A stretch of 35,098 bases of DNA from Candidatus Anaerobiospirillum pullicola. GTDB taxonomy: Bacteria > Pseudomonadota > Gammaproteobacteria > Enterobacterales > Succinivibrionaceae. The translations under genes were made by a program, and so were the position numbers. Shown one piece after another: positions 19,102 through 27,900 of this stretch. Under the pieces are notes generated by a model that saw only the letters and a list, made by a program, of their open reading frames with translations, was not told where the DNA came from and did no database searches. Within the stretch, counting starts at the first letter, position 1, and the number at the start of each line of letters is the position of its first letter. The DNA is taken from contig JAHLFE010000109.1 of NCBI GenBank assembly GCA_018884035.1, positions 1-35,098 on the forward strand. The letters run 5' to 3'.

Positions 19102-20439
19102 GTGGCTGAACCAAATAAAGTTGAGGCCGGCGAGCAAAAGCCAAAACCTCAACCAGTACGCACCATGCTCGTAAGCACGATTCCGTACTGGAATTCGCAA
19201 GGCCAAGCTTTCTATTACGAGCTCTCCTTTGTCACAGTCGATGGCAAGACCCGTATCACGCCTGAGTATACCCACGAGGCTTTAGGCCGTTACTTAGTGC
19301 AAAGCAATCTTGATAAGTACGTCGGCCCTAAGGCTGGTGTTGCTATCAATGTCCAATTCTCGGCTGCTTTCCTTGATTTCCGTCATGAAATCAACTACAG
19401 CCGCATTCTGGTACGCCTGCCATCCAATCAACCAGTGAGCCCAACCCTTGTGCAGCAAATGCGCGAGATGAGCTCCTTTGGTATGTCTTTCGCCTCTGAC
19501 CTCGAGACTATTATCCGTGAGAAGTGGTTAGAGCAGCTGCCACGTTTTGACTACGTGGTGCTGGACATGCACTCGCCTAATATCGCCAAGGACATCGTCG
19601 CCGTCCAGAGCCTGCGCCAAATTCAGCCGCGCCTTAAAATGATCATCTCTAATGTGCAAAGCCAAAAGGAGATGAAGGTCGCATTTACCTTGGGCGCCGC
19701 CTTAGTGACGGGTAGGGGCAAGTTTAACCCGTTACCGGTATGCCTCTTAAAGCCGCCATATGACGCTAATAAGAAGGAGATCTTCTTAGAGGAGCGTCAG
19801 CTCTGCCTGCTCATGAGCTTTATGTGTGCGCCACGGCCAAACATTCAGCAGATTAACATGCTGCTGCGTTCATCTTTTAAGATGTGGCAGACCTTTAACC
19901 TGCTGGCCAAGAGCATCGACAAGAGTGTGTTTTTCTCCTTCCGCTCGATGGAGGATATCGTCAAGCACTTTGGCGGTCACGGTGCACGTAACCTCATTGC
20001 TCTGGGCATTGCTGTCATTCAGTACGACCTCTATAACCGTGCGACCAACATCAATGGCGACCAGCTGGTGGACTACTTCCGGCGTTTAGTGACGCGCGCC
20101 ATCTTTATCGAGTCGCTGTGCAAGATGTACCCGTACTTTGCGCCATGCCGTGATCTCATTTTTGAGTTTGTGATTTTTCACGGCTTGGATGCGATCATGG
20201 TGCACCGCCCTGATAAGGTCTTCCGCATTACGCAGGACTTGATTAAGCCGCGTTGCCGCTTCCTGCGCGTGCTGCAGGACTTAATCGTGCTGGGAGACAG
20301 CGTGGAGTACTTAAACTTCCAGAATATCCGTGCGGTGGGCCAGCGCTATAAGCTTAATGATCTGCGTGTGATTTACCTGCATGAGCAGGCTGCTGTCAAG
20401 GCCATGGACTATCTGCGCTCCATGAAGATCCTGCGCTAA
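19102..20439 (+). CDS. Degenerate EAL + HDOD domain signal-transduction protein (YuxH-like)
   Basis: A 445-aa cytoplasmic protein. Residues about 20-215 read as an EAL-like barrel (Pro-rich start, FYYELSFV in the position of the EAL-family opening strands, DYVVLDMHSPN) but without the EAL motif or the acidic metal ligands, so it is probably not a working phosphodiesterase. Residues about 220-445 read as an HDOD domain (PNIQQINMLLRSSF, then a helical bundle without HD metal residues). This fusion, known from YuxH-type proteins, is generally a protein-protein regulatory scaffold. The GTG start at 19102 has AGGAGA with 7-nt spacing. It stands alone. With the HD-GYP regulator at 23046 it is the second cyclic-di-GMP-related gene here. 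Confidence 0.75.
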   Translation: MAEPNKVEAGEQKPKPQPVRTMLVSTIPYWNSQGQAFYYELSFVTVDGKTRITPEYTHEALGRYLVQSNLDKYVGPKAGVAINVQFSAAFLDFRHEINYSRILVRLPSNQPVSPTLVQQMREMSSFGMSFASDLETIIREKWLEQLPRFDYVVLDMHSPNIAKDIVAVQSLRQIQPRLKMIISNVQSQKEMKVAFTLGAALVTGRGKFNPLPVCLLKPPYDANKKEIFLEERQLCLLMSFMCAPRPNIQQINMLLRSSFKMWQTFNLLAKSIDKSVFFSFRSMEDIVKHFGGHGARNLIALGIAVIQYDLYNRATNINGDQLVDYFRRLVTRAIFIESLCKMYPYFAPCRDLIFEFVIFHGLDAIMVHRPDKVFRITQDLIKPRCRFLRVLQDLIVLGDSVEYLNFQNIRAVGQRYKLNDLRVIYLHEQAAVKAMDYLRSMKILR

Positions 20440-20685
20440 TCAGTGCGCAGGGAGTGGCGTAAAATGGCGTCAAGTGGCATCTGGAGTGGACGTCGGGAGT
20501 GGCGTTTAAAGGCGCCTTGGGCCTGCCTTGGAGGTGCAGCGCGTTAACTTAACGGCGCTGAGTGCGCAAGTGGGCAGGGCGCATTCACACGGTACTTCAC
20601 TTTTGGGTCATAGGGGCGGAGAGGGAGAGCGCACTGCGCTTGTCAGTAAGCCTGCCTTCCAGCCTGCTTTTCTTGTTTTCCTGCT

Positions 20686-20712
20686 CTTCTTCTTCTTCTT
20701 CTTCTTCTTCTT
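20686..20712. repeat. Trinucleotide repeat (CTT)9
   Basis: Nine perfect CTT units followed by TCTTCC, 520 bp upstream of potF and 160 bp upstream of its promoter. Confidence 0.95.
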
Positions 20713-20870
20713 TCTTCCTCTTTTGGTGCGCGCACTTGTCATTCAAGTGCAGTGGCGTCCAGATGTAGATGTCTTTGCGCCAAAATAGCGCATAAAGGCG
20801 ATGTGGTTCCTGCTTTCAGGATGGGGACAGCTGCTTTTGTCCCTGTGTGGGCTAATCGTGCAATTTTTCC

Positions 20871-20898
20871 TAGACAAGCGCTGCTGCTTGTGTACAAT
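20871..20898 (+). promoter_or_regulatory. Sigma70-type promoter, probably for potF
   Basis: TAGACA (5 of 6 to TTGACA) and TACAAT (5 of 6 to TATAAT) with a 16-bp spacer. No other gene lies between it and potF, so the transcript would have a leader of about 300 nt. Confidence 0.6.
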
Positions 20899-21021
20899 GT
20901 CTCAAATTTTTAGGGCAAATTCTGGGGCGCCATCCGCGTGTTTATCAGCTTTTTCCGCGAAATTGCGTAAACGTCACAGTAAGTCCTAAGCTGCTGTTGT
21001 CCTCTCTCCTCTTGCTCGGTG

Positions 21022-21046
21022 CCTTAAGCGCTTTTGTCGCTTAAGG
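21022..21046 (+). promoter_or_regulatory. Perfect hairpin in the potF leader
   Basis: CCTTAAGCG and CGCTTAAGG form an exact 9-bp stem around a CTTTTGT loop, about 120 nt after the predicted transcription start and 158 nt before the potF start. There is no U-tract. Confidence 0.5.
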
Positions 21047-21204
21047 TGAAATGCAAGACCACAGCAGAAGAGCGTCATTGCCTACTGTCTTAAATGCAGT
21101 ACGACAATGGCACGTGCGTCCTTCCGCCGCTGCTTGAGCAGCGCGACGGGCGGTTGGATGTTTGGTCAACCCTGTGGGGTGTTTCTCTTTTTGGGGGAAA
21201 TCAC

Positions 21205-22350
21205 ATGCGTCGCACTTCTTTAAAAGCTTTACTCGGTGGCCTCTTTGGCGCAGCTTTACTTTCCACCAGCTCCCTTGCTGCCGCTGATGAGGAGAATAAG
21301 GTCAACATCTGGAACTGGAGCGATTACATCGGCTCTACCACGGTTGAGGACTTTACTAAGGCCACTGGCATCGAGGCCAATCACGTCTTATTCGACTCCA
21401 ACGAGTTAGTCGAAGCCCGTCTGCTCTCTGGCAGCTCTGGCTTTGACGTGATCATGATGACCTCCTACTACGTGCCACGTCTGGCGCAGGCGGGTGCTCT
21501 GCAACCTTTTGATAAGAGCAAGCTGACCAACTACAGCAATCTCGATCCAAAGCGCATGGAGCTCTTAGCCACCATCGACAAGGACAACGCCTACGCTGTG
21601 CCATACACCGAGATTTCGGTGGGTATCGGCTACAACACCAAGAAGATCGCTGAGGTTTTTGGCCCTGACTTTAAGGTGGACAGCTGGGACGTGCTTTTTA
21701 AGCCAGAGAATGCGGCTAAGCTCAAGCAGTGCGGTATCGCTGTTTTAGATTCCCCAATTGAGGTTATTTCCACGGTGCAGCACTATCTGCACAAGGATCC
21801 AACCTCCGAAAAGCGTGGCGATTACGAAGAGGCGAAGCAGATTTTAACTGACCTTGCCAAGAACGTCAGCTACTTCCACTCGAGCCGTTACATTAACGAC
21901 TTAGCTTCGGGCGACATCTGCATGGCCATTGGTTACAGTGGCGATATTCTGCAGGCAAAGGATCGTGCTAAGGCTGCTAACCGCGACTACGAGGTGGAGT
22001 ACGTCTTTCCAAAAGAGGGCGGCTTACTGTGGTTTGATTGCTGGGTGTTAGCGCATGATGCGGCTCATCCTGACAATGCCCACAAGTGGGTGGACTACCT
22101 CTTAAGTGATGATGTGGCTACTTCGATCTCTAATGAGATCCGTTACCTCTTACCAGTGACGGGTGCGATTGCTAAGTTAGATCCTGCTTTAAAGGACAAC
22201 CCAAGCGTCAATCTGCCACCTGAGCTGTTAGAGAAGGCATACTTCCCACAGGTGCCATCGGCTCGTCAGTCGAAGCTGCACAATGAAGTGTGGAATTACA
22301 TGAAGCTGAACTCGACCTCTGAAGAGGAAGAGGGCTCGGGCTGGGAATAG
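21205..22350 (+). CDS. potF: Periplasmic putrescine-binding protein (PotF-like)
   Basis: Substrate-binding component of a polyamine ABC importer. The ATG at 21205 has GGGGGA close upstream and starts a clear signal peptide (MRRTSLKALLGG, hydrophobic core, LAAA; cleavage near residue 27), giving 381 aa. An upstream in-frame ATG at 21094 would put 37 residues before the signal peptide and is rejected. NIWNWSDYI at 34-42 carries the SD pair of PotF rather than the TE pair of spermidine-specific PotD. YFHSSRYINDLASGDICMAIGYSGD and a later FDCW region also match PotF, with Tyr in place of the Trp before SGD. No permease or ATPase genes are adjacent, so the partners are elsewhere. It fits functionally with speA-speB. 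Confidence 0.88.
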   Translation: MRRTSLKALLGGLFGAALLSTSSLAAADEENKVNIWNWSDYIGSTTVEDFTKATGIEANHVLFDSNELVEARLLSGSSGFDVIMMTSYYVPRLAQAGALQPFDKSKLTNYSNLDPKRMELLATIDKDNAYAVPYTEISVGIGYNTKKIAEVFGPDFKVDSWDVLFKPENAAKLKQCGIAVLDSPIEVISTVQHYLHKDPTSEKRGDYEEAKQILTDLAKNVSYFHSSRYINDLASGDICMAIGYSGDILQAKDRAKAANRDYEVEYVFPKEGGLLWFDCWVLAHDAAHPDNAHKWVDYLLSDDVATSISNEIRYLLPVTGAIAKLDPALKDNPSVNLPPELLEKAYFPQVPSARQSKLHNEVWNYMKLNSTSEEEEGSGWE

Positions 22351-22387
22351 TCTGAGTACGTGCCCTTGGAAAAGGGCAGTACAGCAA

Positions 22388-22430
22388 ACAAAGAGGGGCA
22401 GGCCTGAGCGGCTTTGCCCCTTTTTGTTTT
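22388..22430 (+). terminator. Rho-independent terminator of potF
   Basis: AAAGAGGGGCAGGCC pairs with GGCTTTGCCCCTTTTT (one G-U pair and a small internal mismatch), followed by TTTTTGTTTT, 38 bp after the potF stop. Confidence 0.9.
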
Positions 22431-22502
22431 GTTGTGCTGGGCTGAGATAATTACTGATGGCGCTTATCATCAGTTGTTATGATTTGAGCCAGAGTCTTAC
22501 TA

Positions 22503-22616
22503 AGATAAGGCGTGGCAGCGCCGCTAAGGGCATCAGCGTCGCTGAGGCTGGAGCTGTGCAGGCCGCTGCTAAGAGGCGTCAGAAGCCTCTGCTCTGATCT
22601 TAAGTAAGTGAGCCCA
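22503..22616 (+). repeat. 115-bp direct repeat, copy 1
   Basis: AGATAAGGCGTGGCAGCGCC begins the copy and TAAGTGAGCCC lies near its end. The first 45 bp are almost identical to copy 2 (GCAGCGCCGCTAAGGGCATC shared exactly). The middle is diverged and the last 25 bp are again conserved (CTGATCTT.AGT.AGTGAGCCCA). Confidence 0.85.
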
Positions 22617-22712
22617 AAGCAGCTTACGCCGAGGTGTTGTTTGGGGCTGTGGTCGCTACTCTCTGTAAAGAGCCTAAACCTTAAAGGGTAACGCCATTCC
22701 CCGTTTCATCTT

Positions 22713-22828
22713 AGATATAAGGCATGGCAGCGCCGCTAAGGGCATCAGCGTCGCTTAGGATAGAGCCATGCTGGGGCTGCTCTAATAAGTGTCAGCAGCT
22801 ACTGTCCTGATCTTCAGTGAGTGAGCCC
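22713..22828 (+). repeat. 115-bp direct repeat, copy 2
   Basis: Second copy, 210 bp to the right in the same orientation, with an additional TA near the left end (AGATATAAGG). The same conserved outer parts and diverged centre suggest selection or homogenisation of the ends. Confidence 0.85.
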
Positions 22829-22955
22829 ATCGCTGACTACGCAGGTTACGCTGACTACGCATGGCGCCTCATTCATGTCACGGCTATCATTAAGATAAGC
22901 TGCTGCGTCCCGCCATGCTCACCGCTTCATGTTGTATGTGCCCGCACACGGCAGC

Positions 22956-22986
22956 GCAAAATAAAAAAGCCACTGTTAAGTGGCTT
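22956..22986 (-). terminator. Rho-independent terminator of the HD-GYP operon
   Basis: On the minus strand AAGCCACT-TAAC-AGTGGCTT is a perfect 8-bp stem followed by TTTTATTTTG. It lies 60 bp after the stop of the response regulator gene and points the right way. Confidence 0.9.
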
Positions 22987-23045
22987 CGTGCGATGTGTTT
23001 AGAGGGGATTGTGGGACAAGCGCTTGCTTCCCCCACGCTGCGCCG

Positions 23046-24146
23046 TTAAAGCGCTAAGGCCGGAATCGCGCTGTGGATATCCGTAGCGATGATCTCGCCA
23101 ATAATGCTCTTAAAGACCTCAATCAGCTCAGGATTGAAGATACCACACTGATTAGTGCAGATCATCTCCAAGGCCACCTCATGGTTAAAAGCCTTCTTGT
23201 AGCAGCGCTCTTGCGTTAAGGCGTCATAGACGTCAGCAAGGCCCACCACCTGCGACCAAATGCTAAGCTCGTTGCCCTTTAAGCCCTCAGGGTAACCGCG
23301 ACCATCATAGCGCTCGTGATGGTGCAGACAGATGTCATAAGCGTAGTTGAGAATGGTCGAGGTGTTAACGCCAATCTTCTGAATGAGCTCCGCACCACGC
23401 ACCGTGTGCGTCTTGATGATGTTGAACTCATCAGGAGTTAAACGGCCTGGCTTGTTTAAAATAGCGTCCGGAATCGCGATCTTACCAATGTCGTGCAGAA
23501 TCGAGGCATAGGCAATGTTGTTAATATCATCATCGGTAAGATTGGCGCACTCGTGGAACTTGAGCTCACGTAAACGCTGCAGCAGACGGTAGGTAATGTT
23601 ACGAATCGATAACACGTGCTTGCCCGTCTCGCCCGAGCGGAACTCAATGGCCAGCGCTAAGGTCGAAATGACCTTGACGTTGATCTCCGAGAATTCCTTG
23701 TTCTTGCGGGCAATCTCGCGCTCTTGCAGCAGATTCTTGTACTCTAACGAGCGGTGAATCTTGAACAGCTCAATTTGCGAGTTGACGCGCTTGTAGAGGA
23801 AGGCCGAGTTAAAAGGCTTCTCAATGATGTCAGAGATCTGATACTCAAAGGCCTCTAACTGCTGGTCTTTGTTCTCCGCCGTGATGAGGAAGATCGGCAC
23901 ACCGTTTAAGAGCTCGTTCTCACGAATGTGCTCTAAATAGCCGTAGCCATCCATAACCGGCATGGTAATGTCCAGTAGCACCGCCACGATTTCATCTGCA
24001 TGATCGCGGGTATAGACAAAGGCATCAAGACCGTTACTAAATTGCACAGTCTTGTAGTCCCCACCAAAGATGCAATCGAGAATTTCGCGGTTCATCTCGA
24101 TGTCATCTACGATGAGAATGGTGTTCTTATCTTGACTGTCCATCAC
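23046..24146 (-). CDS. Response regulator with HD-GYP cyclic-di-GMP phosphodiesterase domain
   Basis: Residues 8-125 are a receiver domain: acidic pocket VDD, phosphoacceptor D59 (VLLDITMP), T89 (FLITAE) and K110 (EKPF). A helical linker follows to about 155. Then comes a complete HD-GYP domain: HDIGK (218-222), HHHERYDGRGYPEG (275-288) and LADVYDALT (303-311), with all metal ligands visible. It should hydrolyse cyclic-di-GMP when phosphorylated. The frame opens with GTG at 24146, but the ATG at 24143 has GGAGG at 4-nt spacing and is probably the real start. It follows the HPt gene by 117 bp and the hybrid kinase on the same strand, so it is the likely output of that phosphorelay. Confidence 0.92.
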   Translation of the reverse strand: MMDSQDKNTILIVDDIEMNREILDCIFGGDYKTVQFSNGLDAFVYTRDHADEIVAVLLDITMPVMDGYGYLEHIRENELLNGVPIFLITAENKDQQLEAFEYQISDIIEKPFNSAFLYKRVNSQIELFKIHRSLEYKNLLQEREIARKNKEFSEINVKVISTLALAIEFRSGETGKHVLSIRNITYRLLQRLRELKFHECANLTDDDINNIAYASILHDIGKIAIPDAILNKPGRLTPDEFNIIKTHTVRGAELIQKIGVNTSTILNYAYDICLHHHERYDGRGYPEGLKGNELSIWSQVVGLADVYDALTQERCYKKAFNHEVALEMICTNQCGIFNPELIEVFKSIIGEIIATDIHSAIPALAL

Positions 24147-24263
24147 CCCTCCACCGGATTACACACTCCGCTCACGCTGCTTCCTCCACATCGCCATTCT
24201 TTAAGTAGAGCCACCTAGTGAGAACTAACACAGGGGCAAAAGCAGCGCTTGGTGTCTTGCGCC

Positions 24264-24614
24264 TTAGTCTAATTGCGCAATGGCTTCACGGGTCTGTTGC
24301 ACCTTAGGGGCAATAGCCTTACACATGGCCATAGCCTCCTCGTTCTTGCCAGCACGCACCGTTTGCACGATATCGTTAAAATCACGGTATAAGGCCACTA
24401 AGCCTAAGTTACCAGCGATGCCCTTGAGCGTATGCGCGGAGCTCTCAATGCCCTTGTAGTCCTGTGCCTCCATGGCACTCACTAAGGCGTCGTAGGTTGG
24501 CTCCGTGATAAAGCGCTTTAAGTACTTGAGGTACATTGGCTCAAAGTTGGAAAAACGTGCCAGCGAACCAGCCACGTCAATCTCAATCACTCCTTGTAAC
24601 TCTGTTAGGGTCAT
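24264..24614 (-). CDS. Stand-alone HPt phosphotransfer protein
   Basis: 116 aa, a four-helix-bundle HPt domain. The phospho-accepting His61 lies in SSAHTLKGIAGNLG, the classical AHxLKG signature. It should carry phosphate from the receiver of the hybrid kinase (24922-28497) to the receiver of the HD-GYP regulator (23046-24146). The hybrid kinase itself has no HPt module, so this gene completes the relay. ATG start with AGG...AAGAG upstream. It lies 307 bp after the kinase gene; the spacer contains alternative hairpins that may tune its expression. Confidence 0.92.
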   Translation of the reverse strand: MTLTELQGVIEIDVAGSLARFSNFEPMYLKYLKRFITEPTYDALVSAMEAQDYKGIESSAHTLKGIAGNLGLVALYRDFNDIVQTVRAGKNEEAMAMCKAIAPKVQQTREAIAQLD

Positions 24615-24921
24615 CGCTCTTACCTAAATAATCATGCCCCGTTTTTTGAGGCAGCATACCTCAATTTTGAGGCTATAGTAAACCTACATGAGGTCGTATG
24701 CCCTAAAGGACATACGCAGATGCCGACGCTACGGTGCGAGGTGCTTGGGGTTATAGCACCTCAAGCACAGGCATCTTGTAGGGTTAAGCTGCGCAATGCA
24801 CAGTAGGTAGTATGGTACACAGGAACTGTCAGTATAAAGGCAGATAGCGGCAAAAACACATCTTCAGGGACAAATATGTCGCCACGCATTAAAACCGCAT
24901 GTCACCTCACAGTTTTACCTG
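24615..24921. other. Spacer between hybrid kinase and HPt genes
   Basis: No gene. Contains GAGG-CAGCATA-CCTC near 24649-24664 and a pair of overlapping stems at 24738-24768. Confidence 0.5.
24738..24768 (-). promoter_or_regulatory. Overlapping, mutually exclusive hairpins between kinase and HPt genes
   Basis: GAGGTGCT (24738-24745) pairs exactly with AGCACCTC (24755-24762). GTGCTTG (24741-24747) can instead pair exactly with CAAGCAC (24762-24768). The two stems share bases and cannot coexist, as in attenuator-type switches. No U-tract is visible next to either. Confidence 0.4.
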
Positions 24922-27900
24922 CTACTTGCCCTTATCCACATCTTCCACTGCAGAAGCGTGGTGACGTAACTGGCTGCGCACACTCATTTGTGGCCGCCGT
25001 ATAGCCTTGCTCGGGCGACTAAAGAGCTTAGCCTTGCTGCTCTCATCATCGTCGTATGCAGTAGCTACAGCTGCAGCAGTAGGCGTAGCTGTATTAGTTG
25101 CAGCTGCACTCGTAGTAGCTGCTGGAGCGGCGGGATCCGCGCTTTCAGGGCCATCTGCCGTATGAACCTCCTCAGGGGCTAAGGCACTTGCGTGCGTACT
25201 GTGTTGCGTAAAAGCCGTTGTCATGGAAGCTAAGGCTGCCGCTGTGGAGTAGCCTGCACTTAAGCTCTGGGGGGTGCTGTCAACAGCAGTGGTTGCTGCA
25301 ACTGCGGGGCTGAGCGTAGTGTCAGCGCCAGCGCCAGTGCCAGCACCAGCGTTAGCGGTCGTTGCTGCTGTAGCCTGTTGGGCGGCCGTGGCCTGAGAAG
25401 ATTGAGCTTGTGCCTGTGCTTGTGCCTGTGCTTCTTTAGCTTGCGCTTGAGCCTCTTTAGTGGCCTGACGCAAGGCATTGAGCTCACTGTGCACATCACG
25501 TCCGCTATGGCCTGAGCTTAGGGACATACCATGGCTGTGTGGGCCGTGAGTGGCGCCAGTGGTGCCAATAGCTCCCTGCGTAGCAGCATTAGTGTCATGA
25601 TCGCTGTTAGCTGCGGCCGTGGTGGCGGTTTCGGCGCTGTTGCTCTTGATGTTGCTGGTAGCGTCGGCCCCCTCATGGTGGCTGACGCTCGGTAGGTTTT
25701 GCCCCGCAGCCGCTGCCGCCGCAGCCGCTGCTGCCGCTGAGGTCGAAGCATTTTGTGCGCGAATCGAGACCAGCTTGCGGAAATCAGCACGATTCGCAAT
25801 GACCTTTGCTAGGACATGCTCCAGCACCGTAAAGTCCAGAGGCTTAGAAACGTGGGCATTCATACCCGCGCTCTGCGTGGCCGCGATATCCTCCGTAAAG
25901 GCGTTGGCGGTGCAAGCAATGATAGGAATGGTCTTGGCGTCTTCCTTATTGCTGGCACGAATGGTCGAGGAGGCCTCGCAGCCATCCATCTTTGGCATGC
26001 GCATATCCATCAGGATAGCGTCATACGTAAAGGCAGGGTGGCTGGTAAAGATTTCCACGGCCTGTAAGCCATCCCATGCACAGGTGAGCTTGACGCCCTT
26101 CATGCCTAAGATGTCGCAGGCAATCTCCATATTGAGCTGGTTATCCTCAACGATGAGGATATTAAGGCCCGCTAAGGAGAAGTTATCCATAAAGGCCTTA
26201 CCTTGCGAGTCAAGGCGGTCGTCTGCTGACAGGGCTTGCTCGCTGGCACTGTCGCTTACAGCAGTAGAGCCTTTGCTATCGCCTAAGCTTAAATCACCGC
26301 TACTCTCGCTTTGCAGCTGCTTTTGCACCTGCGCGGCGGTGATATCGTCCGCTAAGCGGAATGGCAGGTTAATGGTGAAGGTGGTACCGACATTGACAGT
26401 GGACTTGACCTTAATGTCACCGCCCATGATGTTGACCACGTTCTTTACAATCGACATGCCCAGACCCGTGCCTTGCACTGAACTTAAGCGCTGTTCACGG
26501 GAGTAAGGATTGAAGATCTTCTTTAAGAACTCGCGATCCATACCGATACCGGTATCAGACACCTCGACCATGAAGGATGGCTTGTGCAGGTGCAGAATTT
26601 CGCGGATGTTGACGTTTACGACGCAGCCTGGGTGCGAGTATTTGAGGGAGTTAGAGACGAGGTTATTGAGGATTTGGCGTAATTTGGCCGCATCACCAAT
26701 GACCACCTGATGGCGCACATCAAAAAAGAGGTTGACCTTTTTGCCTTGCTGGCTGGCATTGACCTTAAAGACGTCAATGTTCTCTTTGATTTCATGGACG
26801 ATGTCAAATGGAGCCAGTGTCAGCTTGCTCTCCATTTGTGGGCGAGCTACCTCAAGGATGTCATCGACCAGCGCCAGTAATTGGTGCGAAGCGGTGGTCA
26901 TCTTCTTAAAGACATCAGGCAGGTGGTCAATATCCTTGCTCTTTAAGTGGTTCATGCCGATCTGGCACAGACCGATGATGCCGTTTAAAGGCGTGCGCAT
27001 GTCGTGGGACATGTTGGCAAAGAAGACGTTTTTAGATTCTTCGTTTTTCTTGGCCGATTCCAAGGCATCAGTTAAGAGCTGGTGCTCCTCAAGCTCGGTG
27101 ATCTTTTCCTCGTCGATGATCTTAAAGCAGATGATCGACTCATCAAGATCTAAGGACTCATCAAAGAGGATGCGGGCGTTAAACCACTTGTAGCGATTGT
27201 CATTGTTGAGCTTTAACTGGTAGTCGTGGCCGAAGTCGCGAATGGAGAGACTGGCTAGATTGCGCAGGTGGTTTAAGGAGAAGTTCTTGTAGAAGTTGTT
27301 CCAGCTCTCAGGCAGTACGATGTCGGAAAAGACGGAAATGAGGTCATCAAAGTTATTGCGCGAGGCAAGGCGCAGACGCATTATGTCAGGGGCTTTTAAG
27401 GTGGTAAAGGTGCCCAGCTTAAAGTTGACACGGAGGATGATCTGATAGGAGTTACCCAGTACCTTTAAGGCCTCGTTGGTGGTCTCAATTTGTGAGGACA
27501 GGTGGTACTCACGCCAGACCATCCACACCTCGATGATGATAAAGATCACTACCATGAGCAGGAACAGGTTCGAGATCATGTGGTAGTTAAAGAGGATGTC
27601 GGAGTAAAGGGTGGTAGCAATGGTGTACCAGCCGGTCTCAGGATTGTAGGCGGTAAAGACGTTACGCTTTTCACCAATGAGGTCAGTAATCGGCTCACCT
27701 ACGATCTTGTTAGGATTGCGGTTTTTAACGTGGGTGTCAAAGAAGGAGTTGACGTAGCGCTGGATTTGCGCGTAATTGGCGTTAAAAGGCGTGTAGTAGA
27801 GGATAACCGTGCCTTTGTTGTCTACGAGGTAGAAGCAGTAGTTCTCGGAGACTAAAGAGGCAAAGGTAGATGATTGGGAAGCGCTCTCTAAGTAGAGGTC

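Larger units (their letters stand above)
20440..21204. other. Gap and leader before potF
   Basis: No supportable gene. It contains two GGGAGTGGCGT copies near 20450 and 20495, a (CTT)9 tract, a good promoter (20871-20898), and a leader of about 300 nt with a perfect hairpin. A frame starting TTG at 20528 translates the CTT tract into poly-Phe and has no convincing start. Confidence 0.5.
22431..23045. other. Gap between convergent potF and HD-GYP gene
   Basis: No supportable gene. Dominated by two copies of a 115-bp repeat (22503-22616 and 22713-22828) and the minus-strand terminator at 22956-22986. Confidence 0.6.

Noticed and set aside
20528-20788. 86-codon frame with a poly-Phe run
   Set aside because: TTG start with no clear ribosome binding site; the poly-Phe is only the translated (CTT)9 tract.
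20801-20989. 62-codon frame upstream of potF
   Set aside because: No ribosome binding site, and it overlaps the best potF promoter.
25619-26506. 295-codon plus-strand frame antisense to the hybrid kinase
   Set aside because: It mirrors the kinase receiver and Ala-rich tail, whose codons leave the opposite strand open; the kinase motifs are decisive.
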